DNA of 64,000 nucleotides from Sinorhizobium fredii NGR234 (GTDB lineage: Bacteria > Pseudomonadota > Alphaproteobacteria > Rhizobiales > Rhizobiaceae). Positions 34,787 through 43,707 of this stretch are shown here, piece after piece; position 1 is the stretch's first letter, and each line of letters begins with the position of its first letter. The stretch is from positions 124,001 through 188,000 of the forward strand of contig NC_012586.1 in the NCBI RefSeq assembly GCF_000018545.1, read 5' to 3'. The translations under genes were made by a program, and so were the position numbers. The notes beneath the pieces are model-generated. The model saw nothing but the letters and a program-made list of their open reading frames with translations, searched no databases and was not told the origin of the DNA.

Positions 34787-35467
34787 TCAGTCTTCGACCA
34801 CCAGCCCCTTGGCCTTCAGCACGGCCTCCAGCTTGCTGACCTCGACGACCGACTTGCCGGCCTTGTAGGCGGCGATGTAGCCGGCTTCGGCATCTTCTCT
34901 GGCCTGCGACAGCTTGGCCACTTCGCCTGCTTCCTGTCGCCTGACGACGACCAGGCCGTCCGCGTCGCCGACGATAATATCGCCCGGATGGACGATTTCG
35001 TCGCCAATCAGGATCGGTTCGTTGGTGGCGCCCAGCGTCTCCTTGACGGTGCCCTTGATGCAGACGCTCAAGGAAAAGACCGGGAAGCCGAGCTCCCGCA
35101 GCTGCAAGGTGTCGCGAACGCCGGTATCGGTCACGAGCCCGCCGATGCCCTTGGCCAGGCAGGCATTGGCGAGCACGTCACCGAACGAACCCGCCTCCTC
35201 ATATTCACCGGCCGAAACGACGATGATGTCGCCGGGCTGGGCGTAGTTGATCGCGACCTGCAGCATGATGTTGTCGCGCGGCGCGCATTTGACCGTGAAG
35301 GCCGGGCCGCAGAGCTTCATGCGATAGTCGATCGGCTTCAATCGGGAGGACAGCGCGCCCCTGCGGCCCTGCGCTTCATGAAGGGTAGCCGGCGAAAACC
35401 TGGCAATGGCCTCGATCTCCTCCTTGCTCGGGCGTTCGAACCGTTGCTTCAGTTTGATCATTGTCAT
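34787..35467 (-). CDS. RraA-family protein (4-hydroxy-4-methyl-2-oxoglutarate aldolase-like)
   Basis: The product is 226 residues from ATG 35467 (AAGGAG 5 bases upstream; longer upstream frames lack a site). The RraA fold is recognisable from LCGPAFTVKCAPRDNIMLQV, PGDIIVVSAG, GIGGLVTDTGVRD and GDIIVGDADGLVVV. The G-x-x-D-T-G-x-R-D motif and the DADG segment are those of the class II pyruvate aldolases (HMG/CHA aldolase), which also decarboxylate oxaloacetate. It is the last gene of the ABC transporter operon, placed after a perfect stem-loop, so it probably handles a keto-acid made from the imported compound. Confidence 0.85.
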   Translation of the reverse strand: MTMIKLKQRFERPSKEEIEAIARFSPATLHEAQGRRGALSSRLKPIDYRMKLCGPAFTVKCAPRDNIMLQVAINYAQPGDIIVVSAGEYEEAGSFGDVLANACLAKGIGGLVTDTGVRDTLQLRELGFPVFSLSVCIKGTVKETLGATNEPILIGDEIVHPGDIIVGDADGLVVVRRQEAGEVAKLSQAREDAEAGYIAAYKAGKSVVEVSKLEAVLKAKGLVVED

Positions 35468-35551
35468 GTCTCCTTGGGGCCGAAGGCGGCTGCCGGTATT
35501 GTTTTGATGGATGCTCCGGGCATTTTCCCGCAGGCCGGGCGCGCACGGGAG

Positions 35552-35581
35552 AGAATGCGGCCTGAGCTCAGGCCGCATTCT
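35552..35581 (-). promoter_or_regulatory. Perfect palindrome between substrate-binding protein and RraA genes
   Basis: AGAATGCGGCCTGAG (35552-35566) is followed directly by its exact reverse complement (35567-35581), so the RNA folds into a 13-14-bp stem with a minimal loop. It lies 30 bases after the stop of the binding-protein gene and has no U tract. This is the usual site of a stem-loop that protects the binding-protein message and lowers downstream expression. Confidence 0.65.
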
Positions 35582-35610
35582 GGGAAGCGACATTCATCGC
35601 TTTAGAATGA

Positions 35611-36447
35611 TTACGGGATCGGCTCGAACTTCAGTTCGGTGATCGGCACGACCTTGTCGGTGCGGGTCATCTTGTACTCGGTGTTCGGTCCGAGCCACTT
35701 CTCCCAGATCTTATTGATCTCGCCGGAGGTGTCGAGCGCAACCAGGATCTCGTTGATCTTGGCGGTCAAGGCCGGCTCGTCCTTCTTCATGCCGATGCCG
35801 ATCGGCTGGAAGAGCATCGGCTCTTCGATCATCCGCATCTCGGCACCCTTGGTCTTCGACTCCTTGACGATCTTGGTCGTCGTCATCGTGTTGGCGACCA
35901 GGCCGCGCGCCTTGCCCTGCTGGACCGCCAAATAGGCCGAACCGGTGTCCTGGAACGTCAGGGGCTTCGACTCATTCTTGCGGATGGCGAGCTCAGACGT
36001 CGAGCCCTTCGTCGAGGCGAGCCGGACGCCGGCAAAATCCGCCTTCTTCTGGCCGGGATCATCGGCCTTCACGATCAGCATTTCCTTGGCGAGATAATAG
36101 GGGTGGCTGAACTGGATCTGCTCGGCGCGGCTCAGCGTATAGGCAAGATTGGCCACGGCGATGTCGACATGGCCGAGCTTCACTTCGGGAACGCGCGCTT
36201 CGACGGAGAGCGGCTTGATCTCGGCTTTCACGCCGAGTTCGCGGGCAATCGCGTTGCAGAGGTCGACGTCGAATCCCGCCATTTCTCGCGTTGACGGGTC
36301 CGGTGCGGCGAAGGGCGGCACGTCGGCGAAGGTTCCGCAACGGATCACCTTAGCGGCCGTGATGTCTGCGAGCTTGTCTGCCTTTGCCGGACCGGCGATC
36401 GCGGTCGCAACGAGCGCGGCGCCCAGTGTCCATGATTTCAATTTCAT
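35611..36447 (-). CDS. ABC transporter substrate-binding protein, polar amino-acid type
   Basis: The product is 278 residues with a Sec signal (MKLKSWTLGAALVATAIAGP, cleavage near AKAD). It is a family 3 solute-binding protein (VIRCGTFADVPPFAAPDPST, MAGFDVDLCNAIARELGVKA, ISxG-type hinge, and STKGSTSEL). The ligand is probably an amino acid or a small organic acid. It is the periplasmic receptor for the two permeases and the ATPase encoded just upstream. It is the most strongly expressed member if the following stem-loop works as expected. Confidence 0.88.
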   Translation of the reverse strand: MKLKSWTLGAALVATAIAGPAKADKLADITAAKVIRCGTFADVPPFAAPDPSTREMAGFDVDLCNAIARELGVKAEIKPLSVEARVPEVKLGHVDIAVANLAYTLSRAEQIQFSHPYYLAKEMLIVKADDPGQKKADFAGVRLASTKGSTSELAIRKNESKPLTFQDTGSAYLAVQQGKARGLVANTMTTTKIVKESKTKGAEMRMIEEPMLFQPIGIGMKKDEPALTAKINEILVALDTSGEINKIWEKWLGPNTEYKMTRTDKVVPITELKFEPIP

Positions 36448-36480
36448 TGCTTAAGTCTCCTCTGGGGTTGGGTCTTTTGG

Positions 36481-37212
36481 TTAGTGCCGCAATTCGCTCA
36501 GGAAGCGCTGCGCTCGCGCGGTTTGGGGGCGAGAGAAGAATTCTTCGGGCGGGGCGGATTCGACGATCTGCCCCTGATCTATGAACCAGACGCGATCCGC
36601 TACATCGCGCGCGAATCCCATCTCGTGGGTGACGCACATCATCGTCATGCCGTCGGCGGCCAGACCCTTCATGACGGAGAGGACCTCGCCGACCATTTCC
36701 GGATCGAGTGCACTCGTCGGCTCGTCGAACAACATCACCGGCGGTTCCATCGCCAAGGCGCGCGCGATCGCAACGCGTTGCTGCTGACCGCCGGAGAGCT
36801 GGGCAGGATAGGCATTGGCCTTCTCGGCCAGGCCGACGCGCTCCAGGAGCTTCGTGGCCTTGGCATAGGCGACGTCGCGCTGAATATCCTTCACGCGGAT
36901 CGGCGACATGGCGATGTTGTCGATGGCCGACAGGTGCGGAAACAGATTGAAGCTCTGGAAGACGAAGCCGATCCGGCTGCGCAGCCGGTTGAGCTCCTTG
37001 GCAGGCATCGGCTGATGGATGTTGTTGCCGTCGCAGGTGATCGAGCCGCTGCCGATTTCCTCGAGCCGGTTGACGGTCCGGATCAAGGTCGACTTGCCGG
37101 AGCCGGACGGGCCGCAGATGACCACGACCTCGCCGCGCGCCACTTCGGCGTCGATTCCCTTGAGGACCTCGTAGCTGCCGTAGCTCTTGTGAACGCCGGC
37201 CAGCGCAATCAT
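36481..37212 (-). CDS. ABC transporter ATP-binding protein, polar amino-acid type
   Basis: The product is 243 residues from ATG 37212, overlapping the preceding permease stop by 4 bases (ATGA). Walker [10 protein letters not shown], signature LSGGQQQR, Walker [13 protein letters not shown] and the H-loop VTHEM are all present. It is closest in type to GlnQ/HisP-like ATPases. It lies between the permease pair and the binding protein. Confidence 0.92.
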   Translation of the reverse strand: MIALAGVHKSYGSYEVLKGIDAEVARGEVVVICGPSGSGKSTLIRTVNRLEEIGSGSITCDGNNIHQPMPAKELNRLRSRIGFVFQSFNLFPHLSAIDNIAMSPIRVKDIQRDVAYAKATKLLERVGLAEKANAYPAQLSGGQQQRVAIARALAMEPPVMLFDEPTSALDPEMVGEVLSVMKGLAADGMTMMCVTHEMGFARDVADRVWFIDQGQIVESAPPEEFFSRPQTARAQRFLSELRH

Positions 37213-37913
37213 GGGCGAATTCTTCGAGGGCGGGTGATGCGGCGCTCCGTGACGATGGCCACCCGGCTCAACGACCAGCAGATCACGTAGTAGACGGCCG
37301 CGAGGATGAAGAAGACCTGGAACGGCTGCGTCAGCAGCTGATTGTTGATCTGGCTGGCAGCAAACGTCAGGTCGGGCACGTTGATCACGTAGCCGAGCGT
37401 CGTATCCTTGATCGTCGCAACGAAGACCGAAATGATGCTCGGGATAACGTTGTAGAGCGCCTGCGGCAGGATGACGTAGCGCATGGCGCCGAGATAGCTG
37501 TGGCCAAGCGCCCGGGACGCCTCCATCTGGCCGTGGCCGAGGGCGACGATGCCGCCGCGGACCACCTCGCTCAGGAACGCGCCCTGGTAGACGACGAGCG
37601 TCACCAGCATGGTGAGGAAACTCGGGACATTGGCTCCCGTGGCAAGCGGCACGAGGAAGTAGCCCCACAGGATCAGCATCAGCAACGGCACGCCGCGGGT
37701 GAAGTAGACGAGCGCCGTTACTGGCCAGTTCAGGAAGGGGGACTTCGAAAGCCGGGCAAGCGCCAGGGCAATGCTCACCGGAAAGGCGAAGGCGATGGCG
37801 AGGATCGAAAGCAGCAGCGTTGCCGCAAGTCCTCCAAGCGGACCGTTCGGATACTGCCCGATGAGCAGCAGCAGCCAATAATCGCGGATGATGGCTATGA
37901 TGTCGCTGATCAT
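37209..37913 (-). CDS. ABC transporter permease, polar amino-acid type (second)
   Basis: The product is 234 residues with several membrane helices and the EAA-loop signature ([20 protein letters not shown]) of His/Glu/Gln permeases. It overlaps the preceding permease gene by 4 bases at its start and the ATPase gene by 4 at its end, so translation is coupled. Confidence 0.9.
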   Translation of the reverse strand: MISDIIAIIRDYWLLLLIGQYPNGPLGGLAATLLLSILAIAFAFPVSIALALARLSKSPFLNWPVTALVYFTRGVPLLMLILWGYFLVPLATGANVPSFLTMLVTLVVYQGAFLSEVVRGGIVALGHGQMEASRALGHSYLGAMRYVILPQALYNVIPSIISVFVATIKDTTLGYVINVPDLTFAASQINNQLLTQPFQVFFILAAVYYVICWSLSRVAIVTERRITRPRRIRP

Positions 37914-38626
37914 GCTCGGCCGCTCCTGACTGGGTCCGCTCGGCGGGCGACATAGGCGCCGAGCGCCATGATCATCAGCGAGAAGACGAGGTAGAGGACG
38001 GTGACCAGCAGGTAGCTCTCGAAGGTGCGGAAGCTTAAGTTTTCGATCTCCTTGACCGCGTAGGTGAGCTCCGCCACGCCGATCGCCACGGCAAGACTGC
38101 TGTTCTTGAACAGGGAGACGCTGTGGTTGATGAGCGCCGGCAGCGCGTTTCGGCTGCCTTGCGGAACCATCACGAAGCGCATGGCCGAAACATAGCTGTG
38201 GCCGAGAGCGCGGGCCGCTTCCATCTGGCCGGGGCTCACCGCCCGCATGCCGGAGCGAAGGTCCTCGCTGAAATAGGCCGCCTGGCAGAGGCCGAGCCCG
38301 ATCACTGCGAAGATCGCCTCGGCATTGTGGTCGTTCAGCCAGAAGGTGACCGGGTCCGGCATCAGCGTGAAGATGCCGAAATACCAGAGCAGGAGCTGCA
38401 CCAGCGTCGGGACGTTGCGGTGATAGGAAACGTAAGCCGTGACGAACGCATTTCCGAGCGGACCGGGCGCATAGCGAAGGCCGAGCAGAAGCAGCGCCAG
38501 CGTCATCGCAAGAGTCCAGGAGCCGATCGCCACGACGAAGGTCATCTTGATGCCGAGCAGCAGCATCGAGACGTATTCGGGATTGCCGAGGATCTCGGAA
38601 AGGTCGAAGCTACTCACGGCTCTCAT
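37910..38626 (-). CDS. ABC transporter permease, polar amino-acid type (first)
   Basis: The product is 238 residues of the HisM/GlnP family with the EAA loop [20 protein letters not shown]. The start at ATG 38626 overlaps the SDR gene by 17 bases; GTG 38617 is an alternative. It forms a heterodimer with the 37209 permease. Confidence 0.9.
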   Translation of the reverse strand: MRAVSSFDLSEILGNPEYVSMLLLGIKMTFVVAIGSWTLAMTLALLLLGLRYAPGPLGNAFVTAYVSYHRNVPTLVQLLLWYFGIFTLMPDPVTFWLNDHNAEAIFAVIGLGLCQAAYFSEDLRSGMRAVSPGQMEAARALGHSYVSAMRFVMVPQGSRNALPALINHSVSLFKNSSLAVAIGVAELTYAVKEIENLSFRTFESYLLVTVLYLVFSLMIMALGAYVARRADPVRSGRA

Positions 38627-39380
38627 CCCCGCTTTTCGGAGATTGCGGCTTTGCCGTCTGCAACCCGCCCATCACCTGAAGTGTCGGCGTGATCTCGATA
38701 TGGCCGATATTGACGGCGACAGGTGCTGCGACCGCGAAGGCTATCGCATTGGCGATGTCCCTTGCCTCAGGGAGTTCGAAGCCGTCGATGAAGCGCTCGC
38801 GGATCTCCGGGCTGTCGCCATGCACATGCGCGAAGATGTCGGTCGCGACCCGCCCCGGGCAGATTTCGGTGACGCGGACACGCTTGCCGAAGGCATCGAT
38901 GCGCAGCTGGTTCGACAGCATGCTGACCCCGGCCTTCGTCGCATGGTAGGAGGAGTTTCCGCCGAAATTGTAGATACCGGCGATCGACGAGATGTTGATC
39001 ACGTGGCCGCGGTCACGCGTCACCATTCCCGGAACCACCATGCGGCACAAATGCAGGACGGCGCGAAGATTGACGTCGACGAGCAGATCGATGTCGCCGT
39101 CCTCGGCTTCGAGAAACTTCTTGGGACGATCGACGCCGGCATTGTTGACGAGAATGTCGAATTCGACGCGACGGGTGAGATCGGCAAGGGCGGCGCGGTC
39201 CGTGACGTCGATCGCATGCGCCACGCAACCGGTGCGCTCTGCGAGCTTGCGCAGCGGCTCGGCGCTGCGCGCGACTGCATGGACTTCAAGCCCTTCGGCT
39301 GAGAAGCGCTCGACGATCGCCGCTCCGATTCCGGAGGAAGCACCGGTGACAAGGGCGGTTCTGTAATCGGAAAACGGCAT
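38610..39380 (-). CDS. Short-chain dehydrogenase/reductase
   Basis: The product is 256 residues. It has the Rossmann motif VTGASSGIGAAIVERF (residues about 11-26), NNAG, catalytic serine in ISSIAGIYN and the YHATK tyrosine-lysine pair. It is the classical C1 type with a C-terminal PGRVATDIF segment. As first gene of the transporter operon it probably oxidises or reduces the imported substrate, with the RraA-like protein acting later. It lies opposite a LysR gene. Confidence 0.88.
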   Translation of the reverse strand: MPFSDYRTALVTGASSGIGAAIVERFSAEGLEVHAVARSAEPLRKLAERTGCVAHAIDVTDRAALADLTRRVEFDILVNNAGVDRPKKFLEAEDGDIDLLVDVNLRAVLHLCRMVVPGMVTRDRGHVINISSIAGIYNFGGNSSYHATKAGVSMLSNQLRIDAFGKRVRVTEICPGRVATDIFAHVHGDSPEIRERFIDGFELPEARDIANAIAFAVAAPVAVNIGHIEITPTLQVMGGLQTAKPQSPKSGDESRE

Positions 39381-39428
39381 CGGCGATCCCCTTTGTTTCA
39401 GGAACCTTAGCTGAGCTTTCGAGACGGC

Positions 39429-39468
39429 GATAATTCCGATTATCTTTGGAGGGATAAGCCTATCTTAT
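39429..39468. promoter_or_regulatory. Two adjacent inverted repeats, likely LysR sites
   Basis: GATAAT-TCCG-ATTATC (39429-39444) is perfect. ATAAG-CCTAT-CTTAT (39454-39468) is perfect too and contains GATA-AGCC-TATC. Both lie in the 282-bp divergent gap between the SDR operon and the LysR gene and fit the T-N11-A / ATA-Nx-TAT geometry of LysR operators. Confidence 0.6.
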
Positions 39469-39662
39469 GAAGGTGGCGAGAAATCTCTACAGAATTGATT
39501 TTATTTGCTTAATCTGTAACTTCCCGGCGCGGCGGACCGACCTTTGCCGCGATCCGGGTTGCGATTTCGCCCTCAAGCCCGGCTTGGGAGAGAAGACGTT
39601 ACAAGCTAACAGCGAGGCTGTAACATTCCGGCCGGCTGCAACAGTGAGCGAAAATTTCACCC

Positions 39663-40568
39663 ATGGATACCAGGCGTTTCAAATCCTTCGTCGTGATCGT
39701 CGACACAGGCAGCATCACCAGGGCCGCCGACATCCTCCACATCGCGCAACCTGCCCTCAGCCAGCAGCTCGCCGCGCTGGAGGAACACTTCGGAACGAAG
39801 CTTCTCACAAGGAGTCAGCAGGGGGTCGTCATGACGGACGCCGGCGCGGAGGTTTACCGGCACGCCCAGATCATCCTCAGGCAGATGGATCAGGCGCGCG
39901 CCGACGTCACTGCCGCGGGGAAGCATCTCGCGGGCCGCGTATCCGTCGGGCTGACGCCGTTCAGCAGTGCGGCGACCCTGTCGTTCGAGCTTCTGGCGGA
40001 GACCCGGCGGCGCCATCCGGGCATCGTCCTGCACCTCACCGAAAGCGTCGGGCAGACCTATAGCCAGATGTTGATGAACAACCGGCTGGAGATCGCGTTG
40101 ATCCATGGTGCCGGTCCGATGAAGGGCGTGCGCTTCGATCCGCTTCTCAGGGAGGATTTCTATCTCGTCGCGCACGAGACGTTCGGCATTGAAGCCGGCG
40201 ACACACCGGTGCCGATCTCGGCTCTCGAACCGCTGCCTTTTCTGATGCCGCCGGCCTACAACTTCGTGCGGCGCGCGGTGGAAGCCGCCTTCGCGAGAAG
40301 CCGGGCGAATCTCACCGTTATCGGCGAGGTCGAGGTCATCCGGACGCTGACCCGCGCCGTCGGCAGCGGTCTCGGCGCGACGATCATGCCGAAGGCGGTC
40401 GCCGATCGAATTGTCTCGGAAGGGGCCGGTCCGATGATTTGCCGGAGCATCTCGCCGAGGATCGAGGAGACGCTCTCCTTGTGCGTGTCGGAATTCGCAC
40501 CGCTTTCGGAGCCGGCCCTGGCCGTTCAGGAGCTTCTGCGCGAACTGACCGAGCGGCTGAAGCATTGA
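39663..40568 (+). CDS. LysR-family regulator, Nac-like
   Basis: The product is 301 residues. The N-terminal helix-turn-helix (FVVIVDTGSITRAADILHIA, QPALSQQLAALEEHFGTKLL) and spacing match the Nac/Cbl-like branch. It is divergent from the SDR-ABC-RraA operon and probably its activator, sensing the imported compound or a product. The ligand is unknown. Confidence 0.85.
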   Translation: MDTRRFKSFVVIVDTGSITRAADILHIAQPALSQQLAALEEHFGTKLLTRSQQGVVMTDAGAEVYRHAQIILRQMDQARADVTAAGKHLAGRVSVGLTPFSSAATLSFELLAETRRRHPGIVLHLTESVGQTYSQMLMNNRLEIALIHGAGPMKGVRFDPLLREDFYLVAHETFGIEAGDTPVPISALEPLPFLMPPAYNFVRRAVEAAFARSRANLTVIGEVEVIRTLTRAVGSGLGATIMPKAVADRIVSEGAGPMICRSISPRIEETLSLCVSEFAPLSEPALAVQELLRELTERLKH

Positions 40569-40591
40569 TGCATGGAGCCCCGGGGACTGCG

Positions 40592-40619
40592 CCCCCTCTG
40601 CCCGGCAGGGCAGAGGGGG
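40592..40619. terminator. Bidirectional hairpin between convergent genes
   Basis: CCCCCTCTGCCC (40592-40603) and GGGCAGAGGGGG (40608-40619) form a perfect 12-bp stem with a GGCA loop. It sits between the LysR stop (40568) and the aminotransferase stop (40642) and can serve either strand. Confidence 0.6.
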
Positions 40620-40641
40620 GCGACACCCGCTTCTCCGATCC

Positions 40642-41844
40642 CTATCTCAAATTGCTGCAGAACTCGGCGATCCGGGCGCAGCCGTCGGCGAGTTTCTCCA
40701 CGCTGGTCGCGTAGGAGATGCGGAAGAACGGGCTCATGCCGTAGGCCGCACCCTGCACGATCGCCACATGCTGCTCGTCGATGAGCGCCATCACGAAGTC
40801 CGTGTCGGTTTCTATTCTGCGGCCCGCTTTCGTGGTCTTGCCGATCAGCCCGGCAATGCTCGGAAAGAGATAGAAGGCGCCCTCCGGCTTGTGGCAGGTG
40901 AGGCCGTCGATGCCGTCGAGGTTTTCGAGCACGAAGTCGCGGCGCTTGCGGTAGATCGCCGCGCGCTCCTTCAACAGATCCTGCGGCCCGTCGAGCACGG
41001 CAACCACCGCGGCCTGGGTGATCGTCGACGTGCCGCCGCTGTTCTGGCCGTTGACGTTGCTGATGGCCGAAATGAGGGCCTTCGGCCCGCCGCAGAAGCC
41101 CAGCCGCCAGCCGGTCATGGCATAGGCCTTGGAGGCGCCGTTGACCGTCAGGACGCGGTCGTAGAGGCGCGGCTCCACCTCGGCGATCGTGCAGAATTCG
41201 AAATCGTCATAGACGAGGTGCTCGTACATGTCGTCGGTCATGATCCACACATCCGCATGGCGCAGCATGACCTCTGCAATCGCCGCCATTTCCTGGCGCG
41301 AGCAGGCCGCGCCAGTCGGGTTGTTCGGGAAGTTGAGGAGCAGCCACTTGGTCCGCGGCGTAATCGCCGCTTCGAGGTCCTCGGGCCTAAGCTTGAAGCC
41401 GTTCTCGTGGCTGCAGGCGACGGGGACCGGCACGCCGCCGGCGAAGCGGACGATGTCGGCGTAGCTGATCCAAGCCGGAGACGGGATGACGACCTCGTCG
41501 CCCGGATTGCAGGTGGCAAGCACCGCGTTGAAGATCACTTGCTTGCCGCCGCCGGAAACGAGGATCTGGCCGGGTTCGTAGTCGAGATTGTTGTCCCGCT
41601 TGAACTTGCGGGCGATCGCCGCCTTGAGGGCCGGCGTGCCGTCCAGCGGCGGATATTTGGTGTCGCCCGCCAGCGCCGCGGCATGGGCCGCCTCGATCGC
41701 GTGGGAGGGGGTGGGGAAATCCGGTTCGCCCGAGGAGAGCGAAACCACGTCGACGCCCCGCGAGGCGAGATCGCGGGCACGCTGCGTCATGGCGGCAGAG
41801 GCGGATACGGAGACGTTCTTGAGGCGATCGGCGAGCGTGGGCAT
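40642..41844 (-). CDS. PLP-dependent aminotransferase, aspartate-aminotransferase type
   Basis: The product is 400 residues of fold type I, class I. The motifs SSGEPDFPTP, NFPNNPTGA, DDMYEHLVYD and the PLP lysine in NGASKAYAMTGWRLGFCGG are all present. It resembles the prokaryotic aspartate/prephenate aminotransferases (AatA type). It is last in the operon that opens 5-oxoproline to glutamate, so it probably uses that glutamate as amino donor or converts it to 2-oxoglutarate. Confidence 0.88.
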   Translation of the reverse strand: MPTLADRLKNVSVSASAAMTQRARDLASRGVDVVSLSSGEPDFPTPSHAIEAAHAAALAGDTKYPPLDGTPALKAAIARKFKRDNNLDYEPGQILVSGGGKQVIFNAVLATCNPGDEVVIPSPAWISYADIVRFAGGVPVPVACSHENGFKLRPEDLEAAITPRTKWLLLNFPNNPTGAACSRQEMAAIAEVMLRHADVWIMTDDMYEHLVYDDFEFCTIAEVEPRLYDRVLTVNGASKAYAMTGWRLGFCGGPKALISAISNVNGQNSGGTSTITQAAVVAVLDGPQDLLKERAAIYRKRRDFVLENLDGIDGLTCHKPEGAFYLFPSIAGLIGKTTKAGRRIETDTDFVMALIDEQHVAIVQGAAYGMSPFFRISYATSVEKLADGCARIAEFCSNLR

Positions 41845-41901
41845 GGGTTTGTTTCTTTCGGATTCGTTGACGGTGTCGGTTCTTGCGCCAATCGGGGCCA
41901 G

Positions 41902-42669
41902 CTAGGCGAGGACCTCTCGGGCCGGTGCGATCGTCGCTCCGGCCGCCTCGATCTCGCTGCGGACGATCCGGGCGAGTTCGAGAGAGCCCGGCGTATCGCT
42001 GTGGACGAGGATCGAGCGGGCGCGGACCTCGATCGTCCGGTTGTCGATCGTCGTCACCGTTCCATATTCGAGGAACTGGCGAACCCGGGCGCGAACCGTT
42101 GCTTCGTCCTTGAGGACGGAATTCGGCAGCTTGCGCGATACGAGTTGACCCTTGGAATCATAGGCGCGGTCGGCCAGGAAAAGGGTGAGGCTTCTCAAGC
42201 CGGCCCGCGTGGCGGCCCGCTCTATTTCGCTGTCGGGCATCGCGAAGACGATGAGCTCCGGGTCGACCGTTCGGATCGCCTGCATGATTAGGTCGGCGAG
42301 CGCCGGGTCGCGGTTGATCATGTTGCCCATGGCGGCATGGAAGCCGATATGGGCGACGGGGACGCCTTCGCCCCTGGCGATCGCCGTCAATGCGCCCAAT
42401 TGGTAGAGGACCTGCTGGCGCAGCTCGTCGGCTTCGACGGGCATTTCCCTACGCCCGAAACCGAGCCGGTCGGGAAAGCCGGGGTGAGCGCCGACACCGA
42501 CGCCGCGTGCCTTTGCCAGCCGCACCATCCGCGCCATCGTCTCCGGGTCGCCGGCGTGAAAGCCGCAGGCGATGTTGGCCGACGACACCACGTCCATGAG
42601 GGCCGCGTCGTCGCAGAGCCGGTAGGGTCCGAAACCCTCTCCCATGTCCGAATTGAGATCGATTTTCAT
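41902..42669 (-). CDS. pxpA: 5-oxoprolinase subunit A
   Basis: The product is 255 residues of the LamB/YcsF family (MKIDLNSDMGEGFGPYRLCD, ANIACGFHAGDPETM, GAHPGFPDRLGFGRREM). PxpA carries the hydrolytic half of the ATP-dependent PxpABC 5-oxoprolinase. The start is ATG 42669 with AGAGG upstream. It follows pxpC by 39 bases in the minus-strand operon. Confidence 0.92.
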   Translation of the reverse strand: MKIDLNSDMGEGFGPYRLCDDAALMDVVSSANIACGFHAGDPETMARMVRLAKARGVGVGAHPGFPDRLGFGRREMPVEADELRQQVLYQLGALTAIARGEGVPVAHIGFHAAMGNMINRDPALADLIMQAIRTVDPELIVFAMPDSEIERAATRAGLRSLTLFLADRAYDSKGQLVSRKLPNSVLKDEATVRARVRQFLEYGTVTTIDNRTIEVRARSILVHSDTPGSLELARIVRSEIEAAGATIAPAREVLA

Positions 42670-42708
42670 CGTTGCCTCTTCTGTCTTGGCTTGATCAGCA
42701 TCGGAAAG

Positions 42709-43707
42709 CTATCGGCGCGCCATGGCTGCAAGGGCTTGGGCGAGCATCGGCACGGTGTGGTGGATGTCCTCGAGATAGGCTTCAACCGCCCGCTCGGCGG
42801 AACGCGCCTCGGCGACGCTCGATTGGACGAATCGGATGCGGCTGCCGATCCGCGCCTGGCCGAGCCGCCAAAGGTCAACCTCTATGACACCGGCGATCTT
42901 GGGGTAGCCGCCGGCGGTGTTGGCATCGCTCATCTGGACGATCGGCTCGCCCGACGGCGGCATCTGCACGACCCCCGGAACGACGCCGTGCGAGCGCAAT
43001 TCCACCGGAGAGGCGAGCCTGATCGGCTCGCCCGACAGCCGATAGCCGGTGCGGTCGCTTTGCGAGGAAATCTTCCAGGTCTGCGTCCAGAACCGTTCTT
43101 CCTCGGCGCCGAAGAGCGCGTGTTCGCCGGCGGGAATGGCGCGAACGAGCAGCGTGCCGTCATCCGAGGCCGGGAAGTGCTCTGACAGTGCCGCCTCGGG
43201 CGGCTTGGCGCCGAAACCGTGGGGCGGCAGCGCGAATGTGCCTGCGCCGCCAATGTCCAACCGATCGTTCGCCGCCAGAAAGCGGCCGTCCAGTCCGCCG
43301 AAGCCGCCGCGCAGCGACGTGCTGCGCGACCCCATCACCGGCGCGACATCGATGCCGCCGGCAAAGCTCAGATAGGCGCGGGCGGAGCGTCGCGGCGTGT
43401 CGAGTTCGAGAACCTGGCCGGCCGAAACCGCTATCGCCCACCATGGCGGAAGCGGTCGCCCGTCGAGACGCGCGCCGCAATCGGCGCCGGTGATTGCGAC
43501 GGTCATATCCCGACCGAACCGAAGGCGGAAGGGGAAGGTCTGCACTTCAAGAGCGGCCTCTCCCTCGTCATTGCCGACAAGCAGGTTGCCGACCGACAAC
43601 GCCAGCCGGTCCATGGCGCCGCTCGAGGTGACGCCGGCGTTGCGGAAGCCGAAGCGGCCGAGATCCTGCACGGTGTTCAGGGGGCCGGTTTGAAGAACCT
43701 CGATCAA
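42709..43707 (-). CDS. pxpC: 5-oxoprolinase subunit C (KipA-like)
   Basis: The product is 332 residues. The start is TTG 43707 (LIEVLQTGPLNTVQDLGRFG) and overlaps the pxpB stop by 4 bases; the open frame upstream of it is not family sequence. The biotin-dependent-carboxyltransferase-like/KipA domain is shown by GxxxSGAMDRLALSVGNLLV and SVAEARSAERAVEAYL. PxpB and PxpC together phosphorylate 5-oxoproline for PxpA. Confidence 0.9.
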   Translation of the reverse strand: MIEVLQTGPLNTVQDLGRFGFRNAGVTSSGAMDRLALSVGNLLVGNDEGEAALEVQTFPFRLRFGRDMTVAITGADCGARLDGRPLPPWWAIAVSAGQVLELDTPRRSARAYLSFAGGIDVAPVMGSRSTSLRGGFGGLDGRFLAANDRLDIGGAGTFALPPHGFGAKPPEAALSEHFPASDDGTLLVRAIPAGEHALFGAEEERFWTQTWKISSQSDRTGYRLSGEPIRLASPVELRSHGVVPGVVQMPPSGEPIVQMSDANTAGGYPKIAGVIEVDLWRLGQARIGSRIRFVQSSVAEARSAERAVEAYLEDIHHTVPMLAQALAAMARR

